Source: Gammaproteobacteria bacterium (GTDB lineage Bacteria > Pseudomonadota > Gammaproteobacteria > Steroidobacterales > UBA11654). From it: a stretch of 18,082 nt of DNA. Positions 1-7,180 of this stretch are shown one piece after another. Both the position numbers and the translations under genes were made by a program. Within the stretch, counting starts at the first letter, position 1; every line of letters begins with the position of its first letter. The notes beneath the pieces were generated by a model that made no database searches, was not told where the DNA came from, and was given only the letters and a program-made list of their open reading frames with translations. The stretch is taken from the NCBI GenBank assembly GCA_012965065.1, contig DTSX01000126.1:1-18082 (forward strand), given 5' to 3'.

Positions 1-977
1 TTCATTGGCGGTAAGTTCTTTGGCCAAATTTCTTGGTCGTAGAGTTTCTTGAAAATCTCAGTTTTTAAGTAGGGTATCCAGTTTTGAAATCTCGCGTTTT
101 CCCTGTAATGTCGCAATGCGTCAATGTTGATTTCTGAGGCAACATAAGAGTCTCCAACAATATCATTTTTAGCCAGTACGGTGCCTTTGTAGTCGATTAT
201 TGAAGATCTTCCCCCAAGAGCGCCGTCAATTGTTGTTGGTGCATCGCCTTCAGCTCCCGGCATTATCAATGATCCGGTATTGGGTGCAATCATATAAGCA
301 GTATTATCAATGGCTCTGGACCTGTTTTGAACTTCAAAAATCTCTCTGGAAACCCACGGTTCTGGCAAAGAAGCTCTGTAGAGTATTTCGGCACCATTGA
401 GGGCAAATGCCCTGAATGATTCTGGGAAACAACCTTCAACACCAACCGTGCCAGCTATATTGCCAATTTTTGTTTTCGCAACAGGGAAAAAGGACTCCAG
501 GGAATCGCCATGTTGTTCAATCCACTGATCGTAAACATCATGTGGGGTTGTTGAGTGTTCAACAAAAACCACAATATTCTTATGGTGCTTATAGATCACT
601 TCACCGTTGTCATCAATGATGAAAACAGTGTTGAAAAATCGATCGGGATAATCGGCTAATTTTTCTTTCAGCTGACCGATGATGAAGGTATTTTTTTTCT
701 TTGCGTAGTCGCTCAAAAAATCTGTTTCCCAACCTGGAATTTCTGCGGCCATTGTTGCTGCGTACTCCGCCTGATCCATATCCATAATTTCATCGACAAA
801 CCCCTGAATGGCACCCTCACCCAATGCAATTAATCTAACCGGGAGTTCCAGTGAGCACATGTGTGTGGCCATATCAATCATATTGCCGATATGGACCAGA
901 TTTTTCTCAACTTCAGGTCTTGTTACCACATGCTTGATTTTTGTTTGCAAACCAACAGCTAGATATGGGTCAATCAT
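1..977 (-). CDS. Nitrilase-superfamily (carbon-nitrogen hydrolase-like) protein, 3' end cut off
   Basis: At least 325 residues are read from ATG at 977, and the frame runs off the left edge without a stop. AGGAG sits 6 bases before the ATG. The fold is recognisable as the aliphatic-amidase/nitrilase family: a glutamate in LGEGAIQGF (about E54), a lysine-rich YKHHKN (about 130-134) where the catalytic Lys lies, and an elbow region KIGNIAGTVGVEGCFPE (170-186), followed by FRAFALNGAEIL and an AmiE-like C-terminal part. Aligned on the conserved F-P-E, the nucleophile Cys position (C-x-D/E-x-x-F-P-E) is Gly179; a different Cys lies four residues later (C183). It may therefore be a non-hydrolytic homologue or use a shifted nucleophile. 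The gene follows the UbiD-family gene by 17 bases, so the two are probably co-transcribed. Substrate unknown. Family assignment is firm; activity is inference. Confidence 0.85.
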   Translation of the reverse strand, partial: MIDPYLAVGLQTKIKHVVTRPEVEKNLVHIGNMIDMATHMCSLELPVRLIALGEGAIQGFVDEIMDMDQAEYAATMAAEIPGWETDFLSDYAKKKNTFIIGQLKEKLADYPDRFFNTVFIIDDNGEVIYKHHKNIVVFVEHSTTPHDVYDQWIEQHGDSLESFFPVAKTKIGNIAGTVGVEGCFPESFRAFALNGAEILYRASLPEPWVSREIFEVQNRSRAIDNTAYMIAPNTGSLIMPGAEGDAPTTIDGALGGRSSIIDYKGTVLAKNDIVGDSYVASEINIDALRHYRENARFQNWIPYLKTEIFKKLYDQEIWPKNLPPM

Positions 978-994
978 TATTCACTCCTATTGCT

Positions 995-2389
995 CTAATC
1001 AAGATAATCCTTTAAGTCGATATCATCAATCCCCGGAATTATGGGTTTTACTAGATCATCAACATAATCCATATCTTTGGTGGCATCAATGCCAACACGA
1101 ACAGAAGTTTTATCTGGCAGCGCTGATCGGTCAATCTCCCAAGTAACAAAATCAGGAAATAAGTGAATTTTTTCAGCTCGGCCTATCCTTGTCCAAGTAG
1201 CCCATTCAACATCATCCATATTGGTGGTATCCACATCCTCGTCAACGATAATTACCCTTTTCGCCATCCAGGAGAGATCAAAGAAACCTATGTTGGTATT
1301 GAACGCCTCCCTGATCACTTGTTCCGGTTGATCGTCTGATTCCTTTGCAATGGATATAACCACGTGCATAAGTGGCCCGATCCTTGTATCAAAATGTATC
1401 GTAACCTGTTTGACAAAAGGTATGCTTTCCTTGATTTTGTCCTCAATGGACTTAGCCAGACCATAAATAGTCAGATAACCCAAGTTGTTGTGTTCTTTAG
1501 CCCTGCCTGCCATGAGCGTATAAAACATTGCATCCTGTCTTTTGGTGATGGCTGTCACTTCTGATAAGGGTGCCAATTCAGTGCCGTATTGTGCACCAAA
1601 CTCTCCCATGGTATTTGAAACCATTTCATGCAAATCAACAACCGTTTCAATCACCATTTCAGCGTCTGCTGGGACAAGTAGATCGCTGTGTTCACAACGA
1701 ACCATTTGCAAGCTTGAGCCGGCAATGCTTCCAGCTACTTCAAGTTCTGAAACATCATCGGGTGATTTGGATGCCGCCGCCATTAACAGCCATGGTGGGG
1801 CGCCGAGAACCATTGCGATTGACATTTTCTTGTCGTTCTCCCTGTACCAATCGTAACTTTTCCTTAAATCACTCAAGCCACTAGCATTGATAAGGACATG
1901 ATTTCGATCAACAATGAGAACTCGATAAAATCCGACATTCAGATGCCCTTCAGGTTTTCTAAAAATACCTACAGCGGCGGTAATAAAAGGGCCTGTGTCC
2001 AGTTCAAAGAAAGTTGGAACAGGCAATTTCCTAAGATCAACCTGGTCGCCCGTCAAGACAATGTCCTTAATGGGACCGGTATCTACCTCTGTGGTTGGTG
2101 TTGGATTTTCTATTGCTGCAATAACTTTTTGACCAGCATCATCAAGAGTAAACTCCTCGCTACTGTTCTCATTAAAAATCAAACCGATTCGACTCATTGA
2201 GGTAAATAACCCACCAACTGCCGGCATATCTGCATTTTTGATGTTTTCAAAAATGAATGCTTTGTTTTCAGCTTCCAATTTTTTCATGATGGCAGACATT
2301 TCAAACTTTGGGTCCACCTCACGTTTAATTCTGACAAGATCTCCTGTGTCCTCGAGGAGATCCATAATCTGTCTAAAACCTCTTCTCAT
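995..2389 (-). CDS. UbiD-family decarboxylase-like protein
   Basis: 464 residues. UbiD-family enzymes use prenylated FMN for reversible decarboxylation of aromatic or unsaturated acids. Family features seen: N-terminal RQIMDLLEDTGDLVRI, the NVGFYR segment (about 151-156, Asn plus the catalytic Arg), ELEVAGSIAG (about 215-224), DLLVPADAEMVIE, and a GEFGAQYG segment (262-269). Oddities: the first Glu of the usual E-G-P-F-G-E motif aligns with Ser258 (E263 is kept), and the region after NVGFYR lacks the His-rich stretch that normally helps bind the metal and prFMN. It is somewhat shorter than E. coli UbiD and is not obviously the ubiquinone enzyme; no ubiX is adjacent. No strong ribosome-binding site precedes the ATG, but starting at MRRGFRQ fits the family N-terminus. 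It leads the operon with the nitrilase-like gene. Confidence 0.85.
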   Translation of the reverse strand: MRRGFRQIMDLLEDTGDLVRIKREVDPKFEMSAIMKKLEAENKAFIFENIKNADMPAVGGLFTSMSRIGLIFNENSSEEFTLDDAGQKVIAAIENPTPTTEVDTGPIKDIVLTGDQVDLRKLPVPTFFELDTGPFITAAVGIFRKPEGHLNVGFYRVLIVDRNHVLINASGLSDLRKSYDWYRENDKKMSIAMVLGAPPWLLMAAASKSPDDVSELEVAGSIAGSSLQMVRCEHSDLLVPADAEMVIETVVDLHEMVSNTMGEFGAQYGTELAPLSEVTAITKRQDAMFYTLMAGRAKEHNNLGYLTIYGLAKSIEDKIKESIPFVKQVTIHFDTRIGPLMHVVISIAKESDDQPEQVIREAFNTNIGFFDLSWMAKRVIIVDEDVDTTNMDDVEWATWTRIGRAEKIHLFPDFVTWEIDRSALPDKTSVRVGIDATKDMDYVDDLVKPIIPGIDDIDLKDYLD

Positions 2390-2565
2390 ATTTATCTAAA
2401 GCATCTATGAAACTCTTCAATTTCAAAGCATTTAGCTTACATGACGGTTTATGAATAATCTAATACGATCATTAACCGGCATACAACACGAGTCACATTG
2501 TTTGCAAATAACCGATCTCCTGATAACCTTTATTCGATAGTTAACCAGAAAGACTTGGAGAAATT

Positions 2566-3672
2566 ATGAAAACAAAGGCGGCACTTGCTGTTGAAGCAGG
2601 ACAACCATTAATAATAGAGGAGCTTGACTTGGATGGCCCTAAAGAAGGTGAAGTTTTAGTTGAAATAAAGGCTACAGGTATTTGTCACACAGATGCATTC
2701 ACTTTGTCTGGGGATGACCCAGAAGGTATTTTTCCAGCAGTTTTAGGTCATGAAGGGGCTGGCGTTGTTCTTGAAACCGGCCCAGGTGTGCAATCCGTTG
2801 TAGCCGGTGATCACATTATCCCGCTTTACACTCCAGAGTGCAGAGAATGTGAATTCTGTTTGAATCCAAAAACCAATTTATGTCAGTCAATCAGAGAGAC
2901 ACAAGGCCAAGGACTCATGCCCGATGGGACATCACGATTCTCCCTCAACGGTGAGTCAATCTATCACTATATGGGCTGTTCAACTTTTTCCAACTACACC
3001 GTCTTACCAGAAATTGCTGTTGCAAAAATTAGGAAAGATGCGCCCTTTGATAAAGTTTGTTATATCGGCTGTGGAATTACCACAGGCATAGGCGCGGTTG
3101 TCTTTGATGCAAAAGTAGAGCTAGGCTCAAATGTGGTTATCTTCGGCCTTGGCGGAATTGGCCTGAACGTGATTCAGGGTGCAAATATGATAGGGGCCAA
3201 CAAAATTATAGGCATAGATATTAATGAGAAAAAAGTGGGTTTGGCTAAGAAATTTGGCATGACTGATTTTCTTAACCCCACAACGGAACCCAACATTGTT
3301 GAAGCGATCATTGATTTAACGAATGGTGGTGCAGATTATTCATTCGAATGCATAGGCAATGTTGACACTATGAGACAGGCATTAGAGTGCTGCCACAAGG
3401 GTTGGGGTGAATCGATTATCATTGGTGTTGCCGGGGCAGGTCAAGAAATATCAACCAGACCTTTTCAACTTGTCACAGGAAGAGTCTGGCGAGGCACTGC
3501 TTTTGGTGGAGCCAGAGGTCGAACAGACGTGCCAAAAATTGTTGACTGGTACATGGAAGGTAAAATTAATATCGATGATTTAATAACGCACACGATGGAC
3601 TTAGGCCAGATCAACGAGGCATTTCATCTCATGCATGAGGGCGAATCAATTAGATCTGTTGTAATCTATTAA
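2566..3672 (+). CDS. adhC: S-(hydroxymethyl)glutathione dehydrogenase (class III alcohol dehydrogenase)
   Basis: 368 residues, normal family length. It oxidises the spontaneous formaldehyde-glutathione adduct with NAD+ to S-formylglutathione, a cytoplasmic detoxification or C1-oxidation step. Seen: catalytic zinc ligands C40 (TGICHTD), H62 (GHEGAG) and C169 (GCGITTG); structural-zinc cysteines C92, C95, C98 and C106; the class III arginine R110 in IRETQGQG; and the Rossmann glycine motif GLGGIG. GGAG lies 5 bases before the ATG. It stands alone on the plus strand: no S-formylglutathione hydrolase follows, and the next gene converges on it with only 10 bases between. It is divergent from the UbiD-like gene across 176 bases. 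Formaldehyde may arise from demethylation of methylated compounds; that is inference. Confidence 0.95.
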   Translation: MKTKAALAVEAGQPLIIEELDLDGPKEGEVLVEIKATGICHTDAFTLSGDDPEGIFPAVLGHEGAGVVLETGPGVQSVVAGDHIIPLYTPECRECEFCLNPKTNLCQSIRETQGQGLMPDGTSRFSLNGESIYHYMGCSTFSNYTVLPEIAVAKIRKDAPFDKVCYIGCGITTGIGAVVFDAKVELGSNVVIFGLGGIGLNVIQGANMIGANKIIGIDINEKKVGLAKKFGMTDFLNPTTEPNIVEAIIDLTNGGADYSFECIGNVDTMRQALECCHKGWGESIIIGVAGAGQEISTRPFQLVTGRVWRGTAFGGARGRTDVPKIVDWYMEGKINIDDLITHTMDLGQINEAFHLMHEGESIRSVVIY

Positions 3673-3682
3673 AATAACTACA

Positions 3683-5386
3683 TTACCCAAGCAGCTTCAG
3701 ACTGCGGAGTTTATCAAGAATAAGTGCCGAAGATTCTTCAACTGTAATATCCGATGTATCCACAGTAATTTCTGGATTTTCTGGTTCCTCATATGGGTCA
3801 CTAACCCCCGTAAAATCAAGAATTTTTCCGGCGCGTGCTTGTTTATATAAGCCCTTCACATCTCTCTCTTCACAAACACTTAAAGGGGTTGCAACATGAA
3901 TTTCAACAAACGACCCCACCTCGTCTATCATATTTCGTACTACCTTTCTGGTATTGGAATACGGCGCAATAGGGGCACAGATAGCCACTCCTCCGTGTTT
4001 TGTTATTTCACTGGCAACGTAACCGATCCGTTTAACATGAATGTCACGATCTTCTTTGGAAAAACCAAGCTCACTCGATAGATGTTGCCTTACAATATCT
4101 CCATCCAAAAGAGTAATGGGCCTGTCTTCCGTTTCCATAAGTTTATACATAATAGCATTTGCCAAGGTGGACTTTCCTGCTCCAGATAATCCTGTAAAAA
4201 AGACGGTTAGCCCCTGGTTATGTAGCTTTGGAAAACGCTTTCTTAATTCATGAATAACTTCAGGAAATGAATACCAATTTGGTATTTCCGTTCTCTGTTG
4301 AAGAAATTCTTTGAATTGAGTACCTGAAAGTTTTTCTATAGGGTCATCTTGTTCGATTTTGTCCAATGGTAGAAACGTTTTTTTATTTTTGGCAAAAACC
4401 ATCTCCTTAAATGGAACCATCTTTATTTCTAATTCTTCTTGATACTGAGCAATTAATTCTTGTGCATCATAGGGTTGATAATATGGTTTACCTTCTGCAT
4501 TGACACCTGGGCCAGCATGATCCCTGCCAATAATAATGCGGTTACAGCCATAGTTTTTCCTGATAATTGCATGCCATACAGCTTCTTTTGGGCCTGCCAT
4601 TCTCATCGCTAGATTAATGAGGCTTAGCTCCACGCTGTTCTCAGGATAATACTTTATTATGTGTTGATAACATTTAACTCTCGTAAAGTGGTCAATGTCA
4701 CCAGGTTTTGATATACCGATAACTGGATGTATCAACAACTTACTATTGTGTTCATCCATTGCTAATTTTGTCAGCTCAAAGTGAGCTCTATGCATTGGGT
4801 TTCTAGTCTGAAATGCAATGACATCTTTCCAATTGTTTAAGCGAAAAAAATCTCTTACTTCTTGGGGTGATTTTCTAAGGTGAGTGAAATCAAAATATTT
4901 GTTTGATTGTATGGGCACTAGTTCACCTGAAATATAGTTGTTGTTTGTGTGATTAAATAAATAATCAACACCAGGATGATTTGGATCGTTAGATTTGAAT
5001 ACAGAGTTTGCTTCTTCTTTTTTATCAGGTGCCCAAAACTCGTTAACCTTTAGAATCGCCAGAAGAAACCCCTCCGCGTTCCTCAAAGATATGTACTCAT
5101 TTTTATCTAAAGACTTTAAAAACTGATCTGGCACATCAAGGACAATTGGAATGGGCCAAACTAAGCCGTTCGAAAGTCTATTATTGAGCAATATTTCTTC
5201 GTAATCTTTTTGATTATTAAATGTTGATAAAGGAGAAAACGCCCCGTTTGCAATCATTTCAAGATCGCATTGCTGTTTTAATGAGAGAGTGAGTGAAGCA
5301 GTTTTATTGGACAGCTCAGAATACTCAGATAGCTCGTCAGCTGAAAGATGAAAAGATACTAATGTTTTTCCATGGGGTTCAATCAT
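3683..5386 (-). CDS. sat-cysC: Bifunctional ATP sulfurylase / APS kinase (sulfate to PAPS)
   Basis: 567 residues with two domains. Residues 1 to about 390 are ATP sulfurylase: QTRNPMHRAH (193-202) and GRDHAGPG (287-294) are the nucleotide-binding motifs. Residues about 395-567 are APS kinase: P-loop GLSGAGKST (399-407), DGDIVR (428-433), and a C-terminal FTGVSDPYEEP. Together they convert sulfate and ATP to APS and then PAPS, the sulfonyl donor or the substrate for assimilatory reduction. The order Sat then kinase is that of Aquifex-type and fungal fusions, the reverse of animal PAPS synthases. Both active-site signatures look intact, whereas fungal kinase-like tails are often inactive. No cysH, cysD, cysN or sulfotransferase is adjacent. 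It has its own AT-rich upstream region with a candidate promoter. Confidence 0.95.
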   Translation of the reverse strand: MIEPHGKTLVSFHLSADELSEYSELSNKTASLTLSLKQQCDLEMIANGAFSPLSTFNNQKDYEEILLNNRLSNGLVWPIPIVLDVPDQFLKSLDKNEYISLRNAEGFLLAILKVNEFWAPDKKEEANSVFKSNDPNHPGVDYLFNHTNNNYISGELVPIQSNKYFDFTHLRKSPQEVRDFFRLNNWKDVIAFQTRNPMHRAHFELTKLAMDEHNSKLLIHPVIGISKPGDIDHFTRVKCYQHIIKYYPENSVELSLINLAMRMAGPKEAVWHAIIRKNYGCNRIIIGRDHAGPGVNAEGKPYYQPYDAQELIAQYQEELEIKMVPFKEMVFAKNKKTFLPLDKIEQDDPIEKLSGTQFKEFLQQRTEIPNWYSFPEVIHELRKRFPKLHNQGLTVFFTGLSGAGKSTLANAIMYKLMETEDRPITLLDGDIVRQHLSSELGFSKEDRDIHVKRIGYVASEITKHGGVAICAPIAPYSNTRKVVRNMIDEVGSFVEIHVATPLSVCEERDVKGLYKQARAGKILDFTGVSDPYEEPENPEITVDTSDITVEESSALILDKLRSLKLLG

Positions 5387-5404
5387 AGATTTTTGACAGG
5401 CTAC

Positions 5405-5436
5405 TTATTGTGTATTCAATAAAATAGGAAATTATA
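5405..5436 (-). promoter_or_regulatory. Candidate promoter -10 and downstream palindrome of the sat-cysC gene
   Basis: On the minus strand TATAAT (5436-5431) is a perfect -10 box. A weak -35 TTAAAT (5459-5454) lies 17 bases upstream. Just downstream of the expected start is an inverted repeat TTATTG-6 bases-CAATAA (5405-5422), which could be an operator or a small 5' hairpin. The surroundings are very AT-rich, so chance matches are likely; the start of the coding region lies 18 bases further on. Confidence 0.3.
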
Positions 5437-5583
5437 TTAGCACATTATCTTAGATTTAATGCAAAAAATAAAAAGCATATTTTTGATTGAAATAGATATT
5501 ATATTTATTATATTAATATAAATGTTCTTATTATAAAATATTGATTTATATACATATATCTACATAAATTTTTATCTTATATA

Positions 5584-6891
5584 CTATAGCATACTTATAT
5601 TACTATTATTATTAAACATAAAATGCCTTAATGGCTGGTCAATCCCAGGAAGCTGCATCGGACACAGTTTATCGAAAGCTTGGTGTATTTTGTTGAGTGA
5701 CTTTTTAAGGTCATTGTAGTGAATATTATTACTGCCTATGCTCTCGTAAGTGTAATTAGGCTTTTTAATTCCCAATAAGGAATAAAAATGTGTTCTTGGT
5801 ATGCCTGCTAGATCTGCAACTTTTGCAAAAGTCTTTCTAAATGTTTCTGGATAAATGACCCAGTCAATGTCTGTGGAGTAAATGTTTAATGTCTTTCTTA
5901 AATTATTTATATTCTTGCTTGGGTTTTTAGGGCTTCGGAATACCCAATCTTCTGCCTTTTTAAAATTAAAACCTTTTTTTCCCTTATATATATTTTCCAT
6001 GTCATCAAGAACATCTTGGATATATTCATTAATAGGATAGACCTGAATATTATTTCTTCTTTTAAACTTAATGAATTTTTTATTGCTAATTTGGCCCCAC
6101 TTCAAATTAAGAACGTCTGACTTCTTGAGTCCACTGATAAGTAATAAGTAAATAGCATTCCTAGTAACTCTATTAACTGTATGAGTATTCATAGGATCCC
6201 ACAATCTATATAAAATCTTTGGTAACTCTGATTCTAGATCTATTTGTCGGTCTCTCCTTATGGTTGGATAAGTTAGGTTTAATTTACGGATTATTGATGC
6301 AGGGTTGGAGTTCGTATCTATAAGGTTAAGTGTCTGGGCATAAGAAAAGACTGACGATAAAAATTGTAAAGCATTGTTTGCAGCTGTTGGCGTTTCCTCA
6401 AGGGATTTATACCATTCAGTAATCAACTCTGTTGAGATTTGATTAATATTTTTGGTTAGCAATGGTTGCAGTTTGTTTTTTAATAAGTATGTCTTGCACT
6501 GGTCAGCATAATTTTTTGAATATTCACTTTTTTGCTCCTTATCAAAAATGAATTGCATGGCAATATTTTCTAAATTAAGCCCAATGGAATATTGTTTATT
6601 TTTAGATTTTTTCATTAAATTTGGATCTTTACCCTGTTCCAGCAGCCTACTGCATTGAATGTGTTTTGATATAGCTTCATCAAGAGAAAGAGTTTTTGTT
6701 GTGCCATGAGTAATGGTTCTGGGATTGCCACCGAAATGTATTCTTCCATAGGTGATGAATGATATTCTGCCCTTTGGGTTAACTTTTATCCTAAACCCAG
6801 GGTAATTCATAGACCTAATAAAATATGGCTGTTCTTTTAACTCTAAGGAGCCTATTAATTCAGGAGTAATATTTTCTTTTTCTACTGTCAT
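5584..6891 (-). CDS. Tyrosine-recombinase-like integrase with eroded catalytic residues
   Basis: 435 residues with phage/island integrase architecture. The N-terminal arm-binding region (about 30-95: GFRIKVNPKGRISF, then TLSLDEAISK and LLEQGKDPN) resembles DUF4102-type integrases. A core-binding helical region covers about 105-200 and the catalytic domain about 225-400. Against the R-K-H-x-x-R-H-Y signature, the first Arg is Lys256 (SGLKKSDVLNL), the box II His is Glu349 (ETFR, R352 kept) and the third-box His is Ile375 (LLGIKK); Tyr382 and several candidate lysines remain. The reading frame is intact and base composition is clearly AT-richer than its neighbours. It is flanked by AT-rich spacers and not next to a tRNA gene. 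It may be a domesticated or inactive recombinase, or a very divergent active one. Confidence 0.8.
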   Translation of the reverse strand: MTVEKENITPELIGSLELKEQPYFIRSMNYPGFRIKVNPKGRISFITYGRIHFGGNPRTITHGTTKTLSLDEAISKHIQCSRLLEQGKDPNLMKKSKNKQYSIGLNLENIAMQFIFDKEQKSEYSKNYADQCKTYLLKNKLQPLLTKNINQISTELITEWYKSLEETPTAANNALQFLSSVFSYAQTLNLIDTNSNPASIIRKLNLTYPTIRRDRQIDLESELPKILYRLWDPMNTHTVNRVTRNAIYLLLISGLKKSDVLNLKWGQISNKKFIKFKRRNNIQVYPINEYIQDVLDDMENIYKGKKGFNFKKAEDWVFRSPKNPSKNINNLRKTLNIYSTDIDWVIYPETFRKTFAKVADLAGIPRTHFYSLLGIKKPNYTYESIGSNNIHYNDLKKSLNKIHQAFDKLCPMQLPGIDQPLRHFMFNNNSNISML

Positions 6892-7180
6892 TTATATATA
6901 GCATACATAAAAATACATAATAATAAATATATTATACATATCATTATATATATCAATATCTTATATATTATATTCTTATGTATAGAATCTTATGTTCTAA
7001 AATAATATGTATCGGAGTTTTGTTGTTGAAATTAGTTTTATAATCAATCACACGCATGGCTTCATTATCTACAACAATTGTTTTTCTACTGTCTGATTTA
7101 GAACTAATGGCTTACCATTGATTGTAATAGTTTGTGAAAAATCGCTATTTCTTTATCAAAATCTATGCTTTAAATAAAAT
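6892..7180. other. AT-rich spacer between integrase and Rieske gene
   Basis: 289 bases. The half near the integrase (6892-7005) is almost pure A/T with runs of TATA and no open frame or clear hairpin. The rest holds the addA-like relic (7013-7143). No recognisable ribosome-binding site precedes the Rieske ATG, and I found no convincing promoter, although TTGTGA at 7132 and TATCAA at 7154 are possible weak boxes 16 bases apart. Confidence 0.5.
7013..7143 (-). pseudogene. Frameshifted relic resembling the AddA/RecB-type nuclease domain
   Basis: Reading the minus strand from 7143, one frame gives SQTITINGKPL. A shift near 7108 into a second frame gives ISSKSD..., then IVVDNEAMRVIDYKTN, ending with NNKTP at 7013. 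Joined, this matches the pattern of the PD-(D/E)xK nuclease domain of AddA-type helicase-nucleases: strand-NGK-(V/I)SG-x-ID-RL-VV-D-x-x-x-VIDYKTN, where the Asp and the D-x-K are metal ligands. Stops occur in both frames outside the shift, and the similarity ceases abruptly at both ends. I therefore read it as about 45 codons left from a deleted gene. The match is from memory of the family motif; a protein search is needed. Confidence 0.45.

Noticed and set aside
5521..7003. Similar words ATGTTCT...TAAAATA on both sides of the integrase as att repeats
   Set aside because: Only 7-base exact identity in very AT-rich sequence, expected by chance.
7007..7096. 29-codon plus-strand frame upstream of the Rieske gene
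   Set aside because: No ribosome-binding site, no recognisable similarity, and it lies opposite the addA-like relic.
7081..7143. ThiS-like or small ubiquitin-like protein on the minus strand (TITINGKPLVLNQTVEKQLL in one frame)
   Set aside because: No start codon, a stop straight after, and the neighbouring frame continues with VIDYKTN, which fits an AddA-type nuclease relic better.
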